A stretch of DNA of 64,000 nucleotides from Pseudoalteromonas aliena SW19 (GCF_014905615.1 NZ_AQGU01000029.1:186001-250000), one strand, 5' to 3'. Counted from the first letter of the stretch, positions 37,152 to 46,170 are shown. Notes: generated from the letters alone by a model not told the origin. Numbers and translations are program-made.

Positions 37152-38084
37152 ATGAAAAATATTTACTTTATCGGTGAATGCATGGTCGAGCTTAGGGCTA
37201 TGAGCGCAGCCACTCTACACCAATCATTTGCAGGCGATGTTTATAATTCTGCAGTGTATTTAAAACGTTGCTTCCCGCAGGTTACTACTTCGGTTGTTAC
37301 GGCTTTAGGTCAAGATAATTTAAGTAAAAAAATGCTTGAGCGCTTTGAAGGTGAACAAATAAATACGCAACTTGTATTTGCTCACGACAGTAAAGTACCA
37401 GGCGTGTATTACATAGAAACCGATGAGTACGGCGAGCGTAGCTTTATTTATTGGCGTAATGACTCTGCAGCTAAAAAGGTTGTTGATTTTTTAGATGCTG
37501 ATGCGCTCGAGCAGCTTTGCCAAGGTGATATGTTTTTCTTTTCAGGAATTTCATTAGCAATAATTGAAGAAAGTGCACGTGAGCACTTTTGGAAAGTTGT
37601 GACGCAGCTAAAAGATGCTGGGGTAAAAATAGTTTTCGATCCTAACTACAGAGCCCGTTTGTGGAATAGTATAGAGGAAACTAAAGAGCAATATCATTTA
37701 GCCTTTACGCTTGCAGATATTACCCTACCTGGCGTTGAAGATTTAACAACACTTTATAACGTACATAGCGTAGAAGCGGTTGTTGAGTATTTAGAGCCTT
37801 ACAAAATTGAAGAAATTGTTGTTAAAAATGGCCCTGAATCGGTAGTGACTAAGCAGGCCGATACGCTTCAAAGCCACACTATAATACCGGTAACAAATGT
37901 TGTAGATACAACATCCGCAGGCGATGCCTTTAACGGTGTTTATTTAGGGGCTCGTTTATCTGATAAATCAATTTCAAGTGCAGTCCAACTGGCTGCAAAA
38001 GCAGCAGGTGCTGTTATACAACAGCCTGGTGCTATTGCTCCAAAAGATATATTTCAGCTAGCAATGGTTGAAGCTGGGATCTGA
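37152..38084 (+). CDS. kdgK: 2-keto-3-deoxygluconate kinase
   Basis: The 310-residue PfkB-family kinase starts IYFIGECMVELR and has the sugar-binding GDVYNSAVYLKRCFP, the ELRS-type FDPNYRARLW, and the catalytic DTTSAGDAFNGVYLG with the Asp base. It phosphorylates KDG to KDPG. It lies 74 bp after the permease; that gap has a long hairpin (TAACTGCTATG 37087-37097 / CATAGCAGTTA 37119-37129). Family, length and context agree. Confidence 0.92.
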   Translation: MKNIYFIGECMVELRAMSAATLHQSFAGDVYNSAVYLKRCFPQVTTSVVTALGQDNLSKKMLERFEGEQINTQLVFAHDSKVPGVYYIETDEYGERSFIYWRNDSAAKKVVDFLDADALEQLCQGDMFFFSGISLAIIEESAREHFWKVVTQLKDAGVKIVFDPNYRARLWNSIEETKEQYHLAFTLADITLPGVEDLTTLYNVHSVEAVVEYLEPYKIEEIVVKNGPESVVTKQADTLQSHTIIPVTNVVDTTSAGDAFNGVYLGARLSDKSISSAVQLAAKAAGAVIQQPGAIAPKDIFQLAMVEAGI

Positions 38085-38244
38085 TACCAATTTTATTAAA
38101 AACATGATCACCTTAGCGTATTAAATAACTCACTAACTACGTTAAAAATTATTTATATAGAACAACTATGTATCATAATTTTAGCCTTGTTATTGAGCTA
38201 TTTTCTTGTCGCTATAATAGCTCATTAATTTAATGCAATTGGTA
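38085..38244. repeat. Second palindromic element, TACCAATT ends (~160 bp)
   Basis: Starts TACCAATTTTATTAAAAA directly after the kdgK stop and ends TTAATTTAATGCAATTGGTA. The outer 8 bp are a perfect inverted repeat. No ORF. It is followed after 11 bp by the MITE at 38256, so two unrelated repeat elements stand side by side between kdgK and eda. Confidence 0.5.
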
Positions 38245-38255
38245 TAACAAAATAA

Positions 38256-38454
38256 TTAACCTGAACTCTGGTTAAGAGATTTACTAACATATTGAATCAT
38301 GGTGATATTTAAAATTATTTTCTCTAGTTAGAGATTTTCAGTGAAAACAAGGCGAATTTACGCGTCAATAGCGGGCCTATTGCAAGTAAATTCAACGCAG
38401 TTAGCGCTGAAAATAGCTGCTTGAGATAGATTTATTATCTAGAGTTCAGGTTAA
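38256..38454. repeat. MITE-like palindromic element, copy 3 (intact reference)
   Basis: Ends are TTAACCTGAACTCTGG and CCAGAGTTCAGGTTAA-like (TCTAGAGTTCAGGTTAA), with TTAA directly at both edges. Inner inverted pairs are GATTTTCAGTG with CGCTGAAAATAGC and GCGAATTTACGCG with GTAAATTCAACGC, around AATAGCGGGCCTATT. The whole ~200 bp can thus fold into one long hairpin. It separates kdgK from eda. Confidence 0.75.
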
Positions 38455-38513
38455 TCAAACATTAAAGGCCGCCATACATCGGCCGCATTACTTTTTTATA
38501 AAGGAACAACGTT

Positions 38514-39131
38514 ATGACTCGCTTTTCTGAACTTATGTCAGGACAAACACTGCTACCTATAATTCAAGCTGACACGCCAGAGCAAGGTGTTCAAATAGCA
38601 AAAGCTATGGCTAACGCGGGCCTAACTTTAGTTGAAGTAGTACTAAGAACAGAGGCTTCAATAGAGGCATTAAAAGCGATTAAAGCTTACGTGCCTGAGT
38701 TAAAAGTCGGTGCGGGTACAGTCATAAATACTGACATTTTAGCGCAAGCACTTGAAGCGGGTTCTGACTTTATTGTAACGCCAGCGGTGTCTCCTGCATT
38801 ACTTACAGCACTTGCTAAATGTAATGTGCCGGTACTTCCTGGTGTATCAAACACCGGTGATATTTTAATGGCGCTTGAATATGGCTTTGCAGAGCAAAAA
38901 TTATTCCCGGCTTCGCTAGCTGGTGGAGCCCCTTTTGTATCCGCCGTGTCGTCAGTATTTAGGGCCGTCAGCTTTTGCCCTACAGGTGGCGTTAGCGAAA
39001 GTAACAAAATGGACTATCTTTCTTTAAATAATGTATTCGCCGTTGGCGGTACTTGGATAGCTAAAAAAGAGTGGGTTGAGCAAGAAAATTGGCAAGCAAT
39101 TACCGATTCTTGTATCCAGGCTCTAAAGTAG
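38514..39131 (+). CDS. eda: KDPG aldolase
   Basis: The 205-residue class I aldolase has LPIIQADTPEQGVQIAKAMA, the Glu-containing VEVVLRTEAS, VGAGTVINTDILAQALEAGS, and the Schiff-base Lys in AEQKLFPASLAGG. It ends with FCPTGGVSESNKMDYLSLNN. It splits KDPG to pyruvate and glyceraldehyde-3-phosphate, ending the alginate branch. AAAGGAACAAC lies before the ATG. It is separated from kdgK by two repeat elements (430 bp), so it may be expressed from its own promoter together with fba and fbp. Confidence 0.93.
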   Translation: MTRFSELMSGQTLLPIIQADTPEQGVQIAKAMANAGLTLVEVVLRTEASIEALKAIKAYVPELKVGAGTVINTDILAQALEAGSDFIVTPAVSPALLTALAKCNVPVLPGVSNTGDILMALEYGFAEQKLFPASLAGGAPFVSAVSSVFRAVSFCPTGGVSESNKMDYLSLNNVFAVGGTWIAKKEWVEQENWQAITDSCIQALK

Positions 39132-39145
39132 AAAGGATCAGATAA

Positions 39146-40228
39146 ATGAATTATTTAGCCCCCACAATACTGCCAGGCGTCATCGTTGGCGACGAAGTCA
39201 ATGCGGTGTACGAGCATGCACGTACACATCAATATGCGTTACCTGCGGTAAATGTTGTTAGTACAACATCTATCAATGCGACGCTAGAAGCTGCTAAAAA
39301 GAAAAATTCCCCCGTTATTATTCAGCTTTCTAATGGTGGAGCACAATTTTTTTGTGGTAAAAGCTTATCGTTACCAGAGCAACAATCAGCGGTGCTTGGG
39401 GCGGTAAGTGCTGCAAGGTATGTACACTCGGTTGCAGCGCATTATGAAGTGGCAGTGATGCTTCATACTGATCATGCAGCTAAAAAGCTACTACCTTGGA
39501 TAGATGGGCTGCTTGAGGAAGGTGAAAGACACTTTGAAGTGACTGGCAAACCACTGTTCAGCTCGCATATGATTGATCTGTCAGAAGAGCCGCTTGAGGA
39601 AAATATCGAAATTTGCGAACGTTATTTAACGCGTATGGCAAAAATAGGTATGACGCTAGAAATTGAGCTTGGCTGCACGGGCGGCGAAGAAGACGGTGTT
39701 GATAACTCACACTTAGATAGCTCTGCTTTATATACTCAGCCCGAAGATGTTGCCTATGCGTACGAACGCTTAAGTCGTATTAGCCCTAATTTTATAATTG
39801 CGGCGTCATTTGGCAATGTGCATGGCGTTTATAAGCCAGGTAATGTAGTACTTACGCCAACTATTTTAAAAGAATCGCAAGCCTACGTATCAGAAAAATT
39901 TAATTTACCAAGCAACTCAATTAACTTTGTATTTCATGGTGGAAGTGGTTCTGAGTACGATAAAATTGCAGAGTCTTTAACCTATGGCGTAGTTAAAATG
40001 AATATTGATACCGATACGCAGTGGGCGTGTTGGACAGGTATTTTAGATTACTACAAAGACAAGCAAGCATATCTGCAAGGGCAAATTGGTAACCCTGATG
40101 GGGATGATAAGCCAAACAAAAAATATTACGACCCTCGTGTATGGCTGCGTCATTCAGAGCAAAGTATGGTTGCAAGGCTAGAGCAATGCTTTGACGATCT
40201 AAATTGTGTAAACAGATATAGCGCATGA
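39146..40228 (+). CDS. fba: Fructose-bisphosphate aldolase, class II
   Basis: The 360-residue zinc enzyme is FbaA-type. It has YALPAVNVVSTTSINATLEA, the metal site VMLHTDHAAKKLLPWIDGL, LEIELGCTGGEEDGVDNS, and SFGNVHGVYKPGNVVLTP with the zinc His. Later VFHGGSGSEYDKIAESLTYG and VVKMNIDTDTQWA follow. It condenses dihydroxyacetone phosphate and glyceraldehyde-3-phosphate. Its location between eda and fbp, inside a sugar-acid locus rather than beside pgk, suggests a gluconeogenic copy used when alginate is the carbon source. Confidence 0.95.
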   Translation: MNYLAPTILPGVIVGDEVNAVYEHARTHQYALPAVNVVSTTSINATLEAAKKKNSPVIIQLSNGGAQFFCGKSLSLPEQQSAVLGAVSAARYVHSVAAHYEVAVMLHTDHAAKKLLPWIDGLLEEGERHFEVTGKPLFSSHMIDLSEEPLEENIEICERYLTRMAKIGMTLEIELGCTGGEEDGVDNSHLDSSALYTQPEDVAYAYERLSRISPNFIIAASFGNVHGVYKPGNVVLTPTILKESQAYVSEKFNLPSNSINFVFHGGSGSEYDKIAESLTYGVVKMNIDTDTQWACWTGILDYYKDKQAYLQGQIGNPDGDDKPNKKYYDPRVWLRHSEQSMVARLEQCFDDLNCVNRYSA

Positions 40229-41187
40229 AAAGACTAAATACAGTATTGAAAGAAGACGGTGTAAATACCGACCTTATTTTACTTATTCGCACAATTTTAG
40301 CGACCAGTAAAGAGATAGCCTTTCGGGTAAGCCAAGGTGAATTAGCCGGTGTTTTAGGCTCAACATTGAACGAAAACATTCAAGGTGAAGTTCAAAAAAA
40401 GCTTGATGTAATCGCAAACCAACTACTTAAAGACATACTACTTGACGACAGCAGCGTAAGAACCGTTGCATCAGAGGAAGAAGATCATGCGGTAGGTGGT
40501 CACCCTGAAGGTCAATTTATTGTTGCTTTTGACCCACTAGATGGCTCGTCTAATATTGATGTTAACGGCCAAATAGGCACTATATTTACTATTTATTTAG
40601 CCCGTGACGATGTTGCCTTCGACAGTGACGAGCAATTTAGCCAGCCAGGTGTAAATCAAGTCTGTGCAGGTTATGTGTTATATGGGCCTTCATCATTACT
40701 CGTAATGAGCACTAGCGGTCCAACACGTTGTTATACATTAGATTCAACCCATGGCGGTTACTTACTGACAAACAAGCAGTTGAATGTACCAGAGCAAAGT
40801 CGTGAATTTGCCGTTAATATGGCTAACTACCGTTATTGGGACGAAGCAACACAAGTGTATTTTGATAAATTGCTATACACCTGTGAAAGCTTTGAAAAAA
40901 GCTCAATGCGCTGGAATGCAGCGATGGTAGGCGATGTCCATCGTATTTTATGCCGAGGCGGGTTATTTTTGTATCCACAAGATAAACGCACGGGTAACGA
41001 TAACGGAAAAATAAGACTGCTTTATGAAGCAAATCCGTTAGCACTTTTAGTTGAAAATGCAGGTGGTAAAGCAACCTCTAGAGGAGCGCGAATTTTAGAT
41101 ATTGCGCCAACGAGCTTGCATCAACGAGTGCCTGTCGCTTTGGGCTCAAATGAGCCTGTAGAATTTTATAATAACGCCATGTCATAA
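40225..41187 (+). CDS. fbp: Fructose-1,6-bisphosphatase, class I
   Basis: The 320-residue enzyme overlaps fba by 4 bp (ATGA). It has VRTVASEEEDHAVGGHPEGQ, the metal motif FIVAFDPLDGSSNID, the substrate region SSMRWNAAMVGDVHRILCRG, and ANPLALLVENAGGKATSRG. It removes the C1 phosphate from fructose-1,6-bisphosphate, the committed gluconeogenic step. The coupling with fba means aldolase and phosphatase are made together, pulling triose phosphates upward to hexose. Confidence 0.95.
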   Translation: MKRLNTVLKEDGVNTDLILLIRTILATSKEIAFRVSQGELAGVLGSTLNENIQGEVQKKLDVIANQLLKDILLDDSSVRTVASEEEDHAVGGHPEGQFIVAFDPLDGSSNIDVNGQIGTIFTIYLARDDVAFDSDEQFSQPGVNQVCAGYVLYGPSSLLVMSTSGPTRCYTLDSTHGGYLLTNKQLNVPEQSREFAVNMANYRYWDEATQVYFDKLLYTCESFEKSSMRWNAAMVGDVHRILCRGGLFLYPQDKRTGNDNGKIRLLYEANPLALLVENAGGKATSRGARILDIAPTSLHQRVPVALGSNEPVEFYNNAMS

Positions 41188-41283
41188 AGCTGCTCTAAAT
41201 ATAAAAATAAAGAAGGGGCGAGAGTGTTGCCTCTACCTTATCTTTTGCACCCGATCTAATACATACCTAAAATCCACTTCTAT

Positions 41284-41372
41284 AATTTACCGGCCCTATT
41301 GTAAGTAAATTCAACGTAGCTAGCGCTGAAAATAGCTGCTTGAGGTAGATTTATTATCCAGCGTTCAGGTTA
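41284..41372. repeat. MITE-like element, right-half copy 4
   Basis: AATTTACCGGCCCTATTGTA, then GCTAGCGCTGAAAATAGCTG and TTATTATCCAGCGTTCAGG match the right ~90 bp of the copy at 38256. The left half is absent. It lies between fbp and the receptor gene. The remaining part of the 41188-41784 gap carries the receptor promoter region. Confidence 0.7.
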
Positions 41373-41669
41373 TTTATTATGAATAAAAAATATAGCCAAA
41401 AATCTTAGAATATTTATATTTTGGTTAACCTATTTTGTTTTTTACCTGTTAATAACTAATGTATTCCCAGATATATAAAAATAATATAACAGTGTGATCA
41501 CTCTGTTTAATAACTGTTTTTGTCATGAGGTTATTAGCTTTTAATTTAAAAAATCAATAGATAACAATTGCTTGTGTGTTTTTGTAATTTTGGTTTGTGG
41601 TGGCGGTGAGTTTGGTTTTTTATTTGGTAATAACTTTTTGGGTTGGTATTGATGTTTTTTAATCTTATA

Positions 41670-41679
41670 TTGGTTGACC
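41670..41679. promoter_or_regulatory. Candidate GntR operator upstream of the TonB receptor
   Basis: TTGGTTGACC at 41670 repeats the word TTGGTTGACA found upstream of dehR (29681). Further similar words are TTGGTTAACC at 41421 and TTTGGTAA at 41623. Likely part of the same regulon as dehR, but the match is short. Confidence 0.4.
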
Positions 41680-41784
41680 TTTTTGCTGTTGGGTGTAAAT
41701 ATCAAGTTAATACTTTGTATTTATTTAAAGCTTTCGAATAGAAAAGTAGCAAACAACATAGCGTTTCACACACAGGAAAAAACT

Positions 41785-44745
41785 ATGAATTATAAGTTAT
41801 CAAAAATCACACTGGCGGTAATATCAGCAACTGCAATGAGTATGTCGTCATCTATTCAAGCCCAAGAGTCGTCAAAGCAAGTAAAAGACGATCTAGAAGT
41901 CATCGAAGTGTCGGGTATTCGCCAATCATTAACGAGTGCTCTTGCCGAAAAACGTTCCGCTAGTAGTTTAGTTGAGGTTATCCAAGCGGTTGATATTGGT
42001 AAACTCCCTGATCAAAACCTTGCTGAAGTACTTGAAAACGTAACCGGTATTCAAATTACACGTGAAGCCGGTGTAGGTACGGGGGTGCAAATTCGTGGCA
42101 CGAATGCAAACCGTACAGAAGTAAACGGTGTTTCAACAGTGGGTTCGGGCTCTGGCCGAAGCGGAATTAGTTTTGAAGATGTGTCGGCGGCTATAATCTC
42201 CGGCGTTGAGATTATTAAATCACCAGAGGCTAAAACAATTGAAGGCTCAGTAGGTGCAACAATTAATCTAAAAACTATTCGCCCGCTTCAATTAAACGAA
42301 ATGCTTGGCTCTATTCGTGTTCAAGCAGAAGATAGCAGCTTGTCTACCGATGGCATGACACCGCGAATCTCTGGCGCATGGGGTGATAACTGGGAATCAG
42401 ATGCTGGTAAGTTTGGTGTTGTATTTAGCGGTAGCTATAGTGAGCAAGACGTAACGGCATTTCGTCCTCGTGTTGACCGCGATAACTCAGTTGCAGCTGA
42501 CAGTGGTGCAGCAAGTGCTCAATCATTTGATTTCTTACCAATTCAATTTTTAATTCAAGATTACGATAACTACGAGTATGAAACTAAAAACTTTGCAGGT
42601 ACGTTTGAATACGCACCTAATGATAATTTAAAATTCTTCTTTGATGCAGTTGTTAACGATCAAGAGCGCCGCCAAGAAAGCTCAAGGGTTCAAGCTTCAG
42701 GCGTAAGTGACTTAAGAAATGTATCAATCCCAAGTGAATTTGAAACCGTAAACTTTGGTTCATTAGGTGGTCAAAACTTAGGGAGTATTGAAGCTGCAGT
42801 CCGTGGCGTGATCCCCGTAGAGGATGGCGATGCAGATCCAAATCTTCGTTTTTCTAGCGATACCAATTCGCGTATCACCGATAGCAAAATTTTTAGAATT
42901 GGTGGTCAATGGCAAGGTGAAAACTTATTTGTAAGTGTTGAAGCATCAACGTCTCGCTCAGATTCATCTACTCCGAGCTTTAATACAACACTTAACTTTA
43001 TTAACCCAAATGTTGCCACTAACTCATCGAACGAAAATGGTACACCGTTTGAGTACGACCTGACCGGTGGTGCATTAACGTTTGGTATTGCACAAGGTGA
43101 AGCAAATGCGCCAACAGCAGCCCAGTTACTTGATCCTGCAAATGTGGTATTACGCGATGTAAACCAAGGGCAAGATAGATCCGAAAATACCGAAGATGCG
43201 TTTCGTACTGACTTTACGTATTACCTAGACAATATGATTACCTCGGTTGATTTTGGTTACCGTTACAGTAAAACAAATAGCGTTTCAGACCAAGTACGCA
43301 ATAATGTTGGTTTACGTAATCTAGCAGACAGCCCAACAGGCAACTTATTTGCTGATATTTTAACAGCCGGTCCAGATAATTTTAACGACGCAGATGGCCG
43401 TGCATTATATATTCGCGACTTTCTATTAATAAACCCAGAGCTTGCCAGTTCAGATCCAGACGCCGTACTTGCGGCATTAAACGCAGCCATTGAAGCAAAT
43501 AACGCCATCACAGGGTCAACACGTGCTCCTATTAGCTCGCCAACCTCACAAGTTAATGCGTTTTTTGATATTGATGAAGAAACACATGCACTCTATGCTC
43601 AAGCTAACTTTGAATATGGTATTTTTAGAGGTAATTTTGGAGCGCGTTACTTGGAAACAGAAGTAACGTCATTAGGTAATTCAGTAACACAAGACGGCAA
43701 TGGCAATGAGATTGTTAGCCAAGTGACCTCAAAAGGCGATTACGACTTTTTCTTACCACGCTTTAATGTTGCTGCAAACGTAAGCGAAGATGTATTAGTA
43801 CGTTTAGGTTGGTCTAAAGATATTAGACGCCCTGACTTTAACGACTTGTCAACCTCGGTTACTTATAGCACCAGCCCTAATAGTGCGGTATCTGTTGGTA
43901 ACTCAGGTTTAGTTCCAGAAGAAGTAACGTCATTTGATATTTCTGCTGAGTGGTACTTTGCTCAAGCGGCATTAGTGAGTGTGGGGTACTTTCATAAAAC
44001 ACGTACAGACTTACACGTCACTCAACAGGTTGACCCATATGAAGATCCTACAACCGGCTATCGCGATACAACGGGTCCAGTATGTGAAGATGGCGGAGTA
44101 TTTAACCCGATTGCAGATATAAACGTGTTTGGACCTACGCCCGGTGTAGGTTTATGTGTACCAACACGTACCACGATTAATGACTCAGGTGAAACAACTC
44201 AAGAAGGGATTGAGCTTGCATTTCAGTACGATTTATCAAGTTTTGAAGACGATTTAGGCTGGGCATCAGGTTTTGGTTTATTAGCAAACTACACCTATCA
44301 AGAATTTTCAGGTGGTGAGTCAATCGATACCGCAACAAGCCGTGCTAATACCGTGTTTGCATTAACAACAGGTATACCAGATATAGACGTAAGCGCTAAA
44401 CAGCCATTGATCGACTTATCTGAAAATGCTTACAACGTCACCTTTTACTACGAAAAGTTTGGCTTATCTGCACGTGCACGTTACACATGGCGTGAAGGAT
44501 ACCGTTCAACTGACTTTGGCAGTACATCAAGCTTCCCTTGGGGATTTCCTGTGGTGCAAGAAGACCGTGGTCAGCTTAATGTAAGTATAAGCTATGACGT
44601 AAATGAGCAACTTAATATTGGTGTAGAGGCTGTAAATCTAACCGAATCAGAAGTAAGTCAGTCATGTGTAAATGAAGGTGCTTTACTTTGTTTCCAAGGT
44701 TTAACAGACCGCCGTATTACATTTGGTATGAGCTATCGTTTTTAA
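41785..44745 (+). CDS. TonB-dependent outer-membrane receptor, probably for alginate oligosaccharides
   Basis: From ATG 41785 (CAGGAAAAAACT before it) the product is 986 residues; an upstream ATG would add 37 residues lacking signal-peptide character. A signal peptide (KITLAVISATAMSMSSSIQA) is followed by the TonB-box region VIEVSGIRQSL, and the plug domain (SSLVEVIQAVDIGKLPDQNL; GVQIRGTNANRTEVNGVS; VSAAIISGVEIIKSPEAKTI). A 22-stranded barrel ends RRITFGMSYRF with C-terminal Phe. The size and plug type are those of marine carbohydrate receptors, and the position in the alginate locus points to uptake of oligoalginate. Confidence 0.9.
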   Translation: MNYKLSKITLAVISATAMSMSSSIQAQESSKQVKDDLEVIEVSGIRQSLTSALAEKRSASSLVEVIQAVDIGKLPDQNLAEVLENVTGIQITREAGVGTGVQIRGTNANRTEVNGVSTVGSGSGRSGISFEDVSAAIISGVEIIKSPEAKTIEGSVGATINLKTIRPLQLNEMLGSIRVQAEDSSLSTDGMTPRISGAWGDNWESDAGKFGVVFSGSYSEQDVTAFRPRVDRDNSVAADSGAASAQSFDFLPIQFLIQDYDNYEYETKNFAGTFEYAPNDNLKFFFDAVVNDQERRQESSRVQASGVSDLRNVSIPSEFETVNFGSLGGQNLGSIEAAVRGVIPVEDGDADPNLRFSSDTNSRITDSKIFRIGGQWQGENLFVSVEASTSRSDSSTPSFNTTLNFINPNVATNSSNENGTPFEYDLTGGALTFGIAQGEANAPTAAQLLDPANVVLRDVNQGQDRSENTEDAFRTDFTYYLDNMITSVDFGYRYSKTNSVSDQVRNNVGLRNLADSPTGNLFADILTAGPDNFNDADGRALYIRDFLLINPELASSDPDAVLAALNAAIEANNAITGSTRAPISSPTSQVNAFFDIDEETHALYAQANFEYGIFRGNFGARYLETEVTSLGNSVTQDGNGNEIVSQVTSKGDYDFFLPRFNVAANVSEDVLVRLGWSKDIRRPDFNDLSTSVTYSTSPNSAVSVGNSGLVPEEVTSFDISAEWYFAQAALVSVGYFHKTRTDLHVTQQVDPYEDPTTGYRDTTGPVCEDGGVFNPIADINVFGPTPGVGLCVPTRTTINDSGETTQEGIELAFQYDLSSFEDDLGWASGFGLLANYTYQEFSGGESIDTATSRANTVFALTTGIPDIDVSAKQPLIDLSENAYNVTFYYEKFGLSARARYTWREGYRSTDFGSTSSFPWGFPVVQEDRGQLNVSISYDVNEQLNIGVEAVNLTESEVSQSCVNEGALLCFQGLTDRRITFGMSYRF

Positions 44746-44765
44746 ATAATGGCGCAGCAGTAGTA

Positions 44766-44791
44766 AAGCAAGCCTTATTTAAGGCTTGCTT
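44766..44791 (+). terminator. Terminator of the receptor gene
   Basis: Perfect 11-bp stem AAGCAAGCCTT (44766-44776) / AAGGCTTGCTT (44781-44791) with an ATTT loop, 20 bp after the stop. The T tail is weak. The MITE fragment follows directly. Confidence 0.55.
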
Positions 44792-44866
44792 GTAACCTGA
44801 ACTTTAAATAACCTGAACTCTGGATAATAAAACTATCTCAAACAGCTGTTTTTAGTGCTAACTGCC
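44792..44866. repeat. MITE-like element, inverted partial copy 5
   Basis: AACCTGAACTCTGGATAATA, then CTATCTCAAACAGCTGTTTT and AGTGCTAACTGCC is the reverse complement of the right ~60 bp of the copy at 38256. A further 10-bp end (AACCTGAACT) precedes it at 44794. It lies between the convergent receptor and gntR genes. Confidence 0.65.
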
Positions 44867-44891
44867 TTCTGGGGGAGTGGGTAAATTACTG

Positions 44892-45623
44892 TTATTGCGT
44901 TAAATGAGAGATTGAATACAACCCACGAGTTTCGCTTGTTTGGCGTTTAATTTCTTCAAGTGCTTTTTTCTCGCTAGCAGCAAAAAGGGCATTGATCAAA
45001 CGGTTAAAATGATTGTGCATGGCTTTGCGCGCCGCCGATGAATCATGATTTGCGATAGCATCGTAAATTGACGTGTGTTCTTGCAAACGTTGCTCGTCGC
45101 TTTGAGAACATACATCTTCATACGCCGCAACGATTTGTGGTTCACAGCGCCTTAGTTTCCACAGATTTTGTATAGACATCACAATGGCGTTGTTACGAGT
45201 TGATTTAGCAATTATTTCATGAAAACGCTGATCAGCTTCAATGGCCATTTCTGGTATTTGCATATCCTCTAAACTTTGCTTTAAAGTGGCAAGTTCGTGA
45301 TCTTGAATGGTTGCCGCAGCCAACGCAGCGGCTTCAGCTTCAATGAGTGCTCTGGCTTGTGTAAGCTCAAATGCACTAATAGGTTTGTCGCTTGTTTCAA
45401 CTTTGTTTGTGTCTGTTACAAAAACACCCGAACCTGTTTTTACTTCAACACGACCTCTAACTTCAAGCGCGATAATTGCTTCTCGAATTGTTGGCCGACT
45501 AACTTGGTGAGTTTCTGCTAACTCTCGTTCTGCAGGCAAACGACTTCCAACATGATAAATTCCTTGATCTATCGCGGCTTCTAACTTATCAACAACGTTC
45601 CAAAAACGTCTGCGCCTTTTCAT
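44892..45623 (-). CDS. GntR-family regulator (FadR subfamily, FCD domain)
   Basis: The 243-residue protein has an N-terminal winged helix (RRFWNVVDKLEAAIDQGIYH; GSRLPAERELAETHQVSRPT; IREAIIALEVRGRVEVKTGS) and a C-terminal helical FCD ligand domain (FELTQARALIEAEAAALAAA; EADQRFHEIIAKSTRNNAIV; HTSIYDAIANHDSSAARKAM). The FCD metal residues Asp/His are present. GGGGAG precedes the ATG. Regulators of this type control uronate catabolism (UxuR, ExuR) and alginate loci, usually as repressors relieved by KDG or a related intermediate. Divergent promoter DNA carries repeated TTGGTAAA words, so it may control itself. Confidence 0.88.
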   Translation of the reverse strand: MKRRRRFWNVVDKLEAAIDQGIYHVGSRLPAERELAETHQVSRPTIREAIIALEVRGRVEVKTGSGVFVTDTNKVETSDKPISAFELTQARALIEAEAAALAAATIQDHELATLKQSLEDMQIPEMAIEADQRFHEIIAKSTRNNAIVMSIQNLWKLRRCEPQIVAAYEDVCSQSDEQRLQEHTSIYDAIANHDSSAARKAMHNHFNRLINALFAASEKKALEEIKRQTSETRGLYSISHLTQ

Positions 45624-45695
45624 TTTAAACTCCCCAGGTTTTATACTTTGTGTTTCGTAAACTAGATACTAATCGACTACTAAAAGTTGACTAAA

Positions 45696-45736
45696 TTGGC
45701 AAATTAATTGGTAAAAAAAATACCTTAATTGGTAAA
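45696..45736. promoter_or_regulatory. Candidate autoregulatory operator cluster
   Basis: TTGGCAAA (45696), TTGGTAAA (45708) and TTGGTAAA (45729) stand in direct orientation 12 and 21 bp apart, with TACC between. The 12-bp spacing equals that of the pair upstream of dehR. It lies 73 bp before the gntR start. Confidence 0.45.
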
Positions 45737-45997
45737 GTACATTCCTTATATTACCTTGTCAATTTGCTTTTTTTAAAATTGAATAAAAGGCATTAGTATT
45801 TTAGGGGACCACTGGTTTTTAAAGGTATTGAGGTGAGCACTTAATAACTTATAACGAACATTAATTTGCTATTAATAGTTTGAAGTCGTGCTTGTTAGAG
45901 TCATTGAAATAGATTTAGAAATGTTAATTAGAAATAAAGTGGCTGCTGCCTTTTTAGAGGTATAAATAAACGGCACTTTTAAAAATTAAAACCTCGG

Positions 45998-46170
45998 CAC
46001 GAGTGCCTGTTGACCTTTCAGGATTGAAATTTGTTCAACCTAGGGGCGATTTAATCGCGGCGTGAGGTTTGTAACCTAGTGGGCTCGGTAACTGCTCCTG
46101 CGTTACTCTAATGGCTTACATCCCTGTAAGAATAAGTAAAAACCGAGCAACAAAGAGTAAATAGCCTTGA
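45998..46170 (+). repeat. Dispersed repeat family R2, copy 4, cutting hipA
   Basis: GCCTGTTGACCTTTCAGGAT starts the copy; the core GGGGCGATTTAATCGCGGCG and GAGGTTTGTAACCTAGTGGG follows, with a ~60-bp extra piece (CGGTAACTGCTCCTGCG...) shared in its first part with copy 1. It ends AACCGAGCAACAAAGAGTAA exactly where hipA homology stops. The gap from 45737 to here shows no gene. Confidence 0.65.

Noticed and set aside
41674..41784. Upstream 37-codon extension of the TonB receptor
   Set aside because: It is followed by a perfect signal peptide at the inner ATG with a good ribosome site, and it contains the predicted operator sequence.
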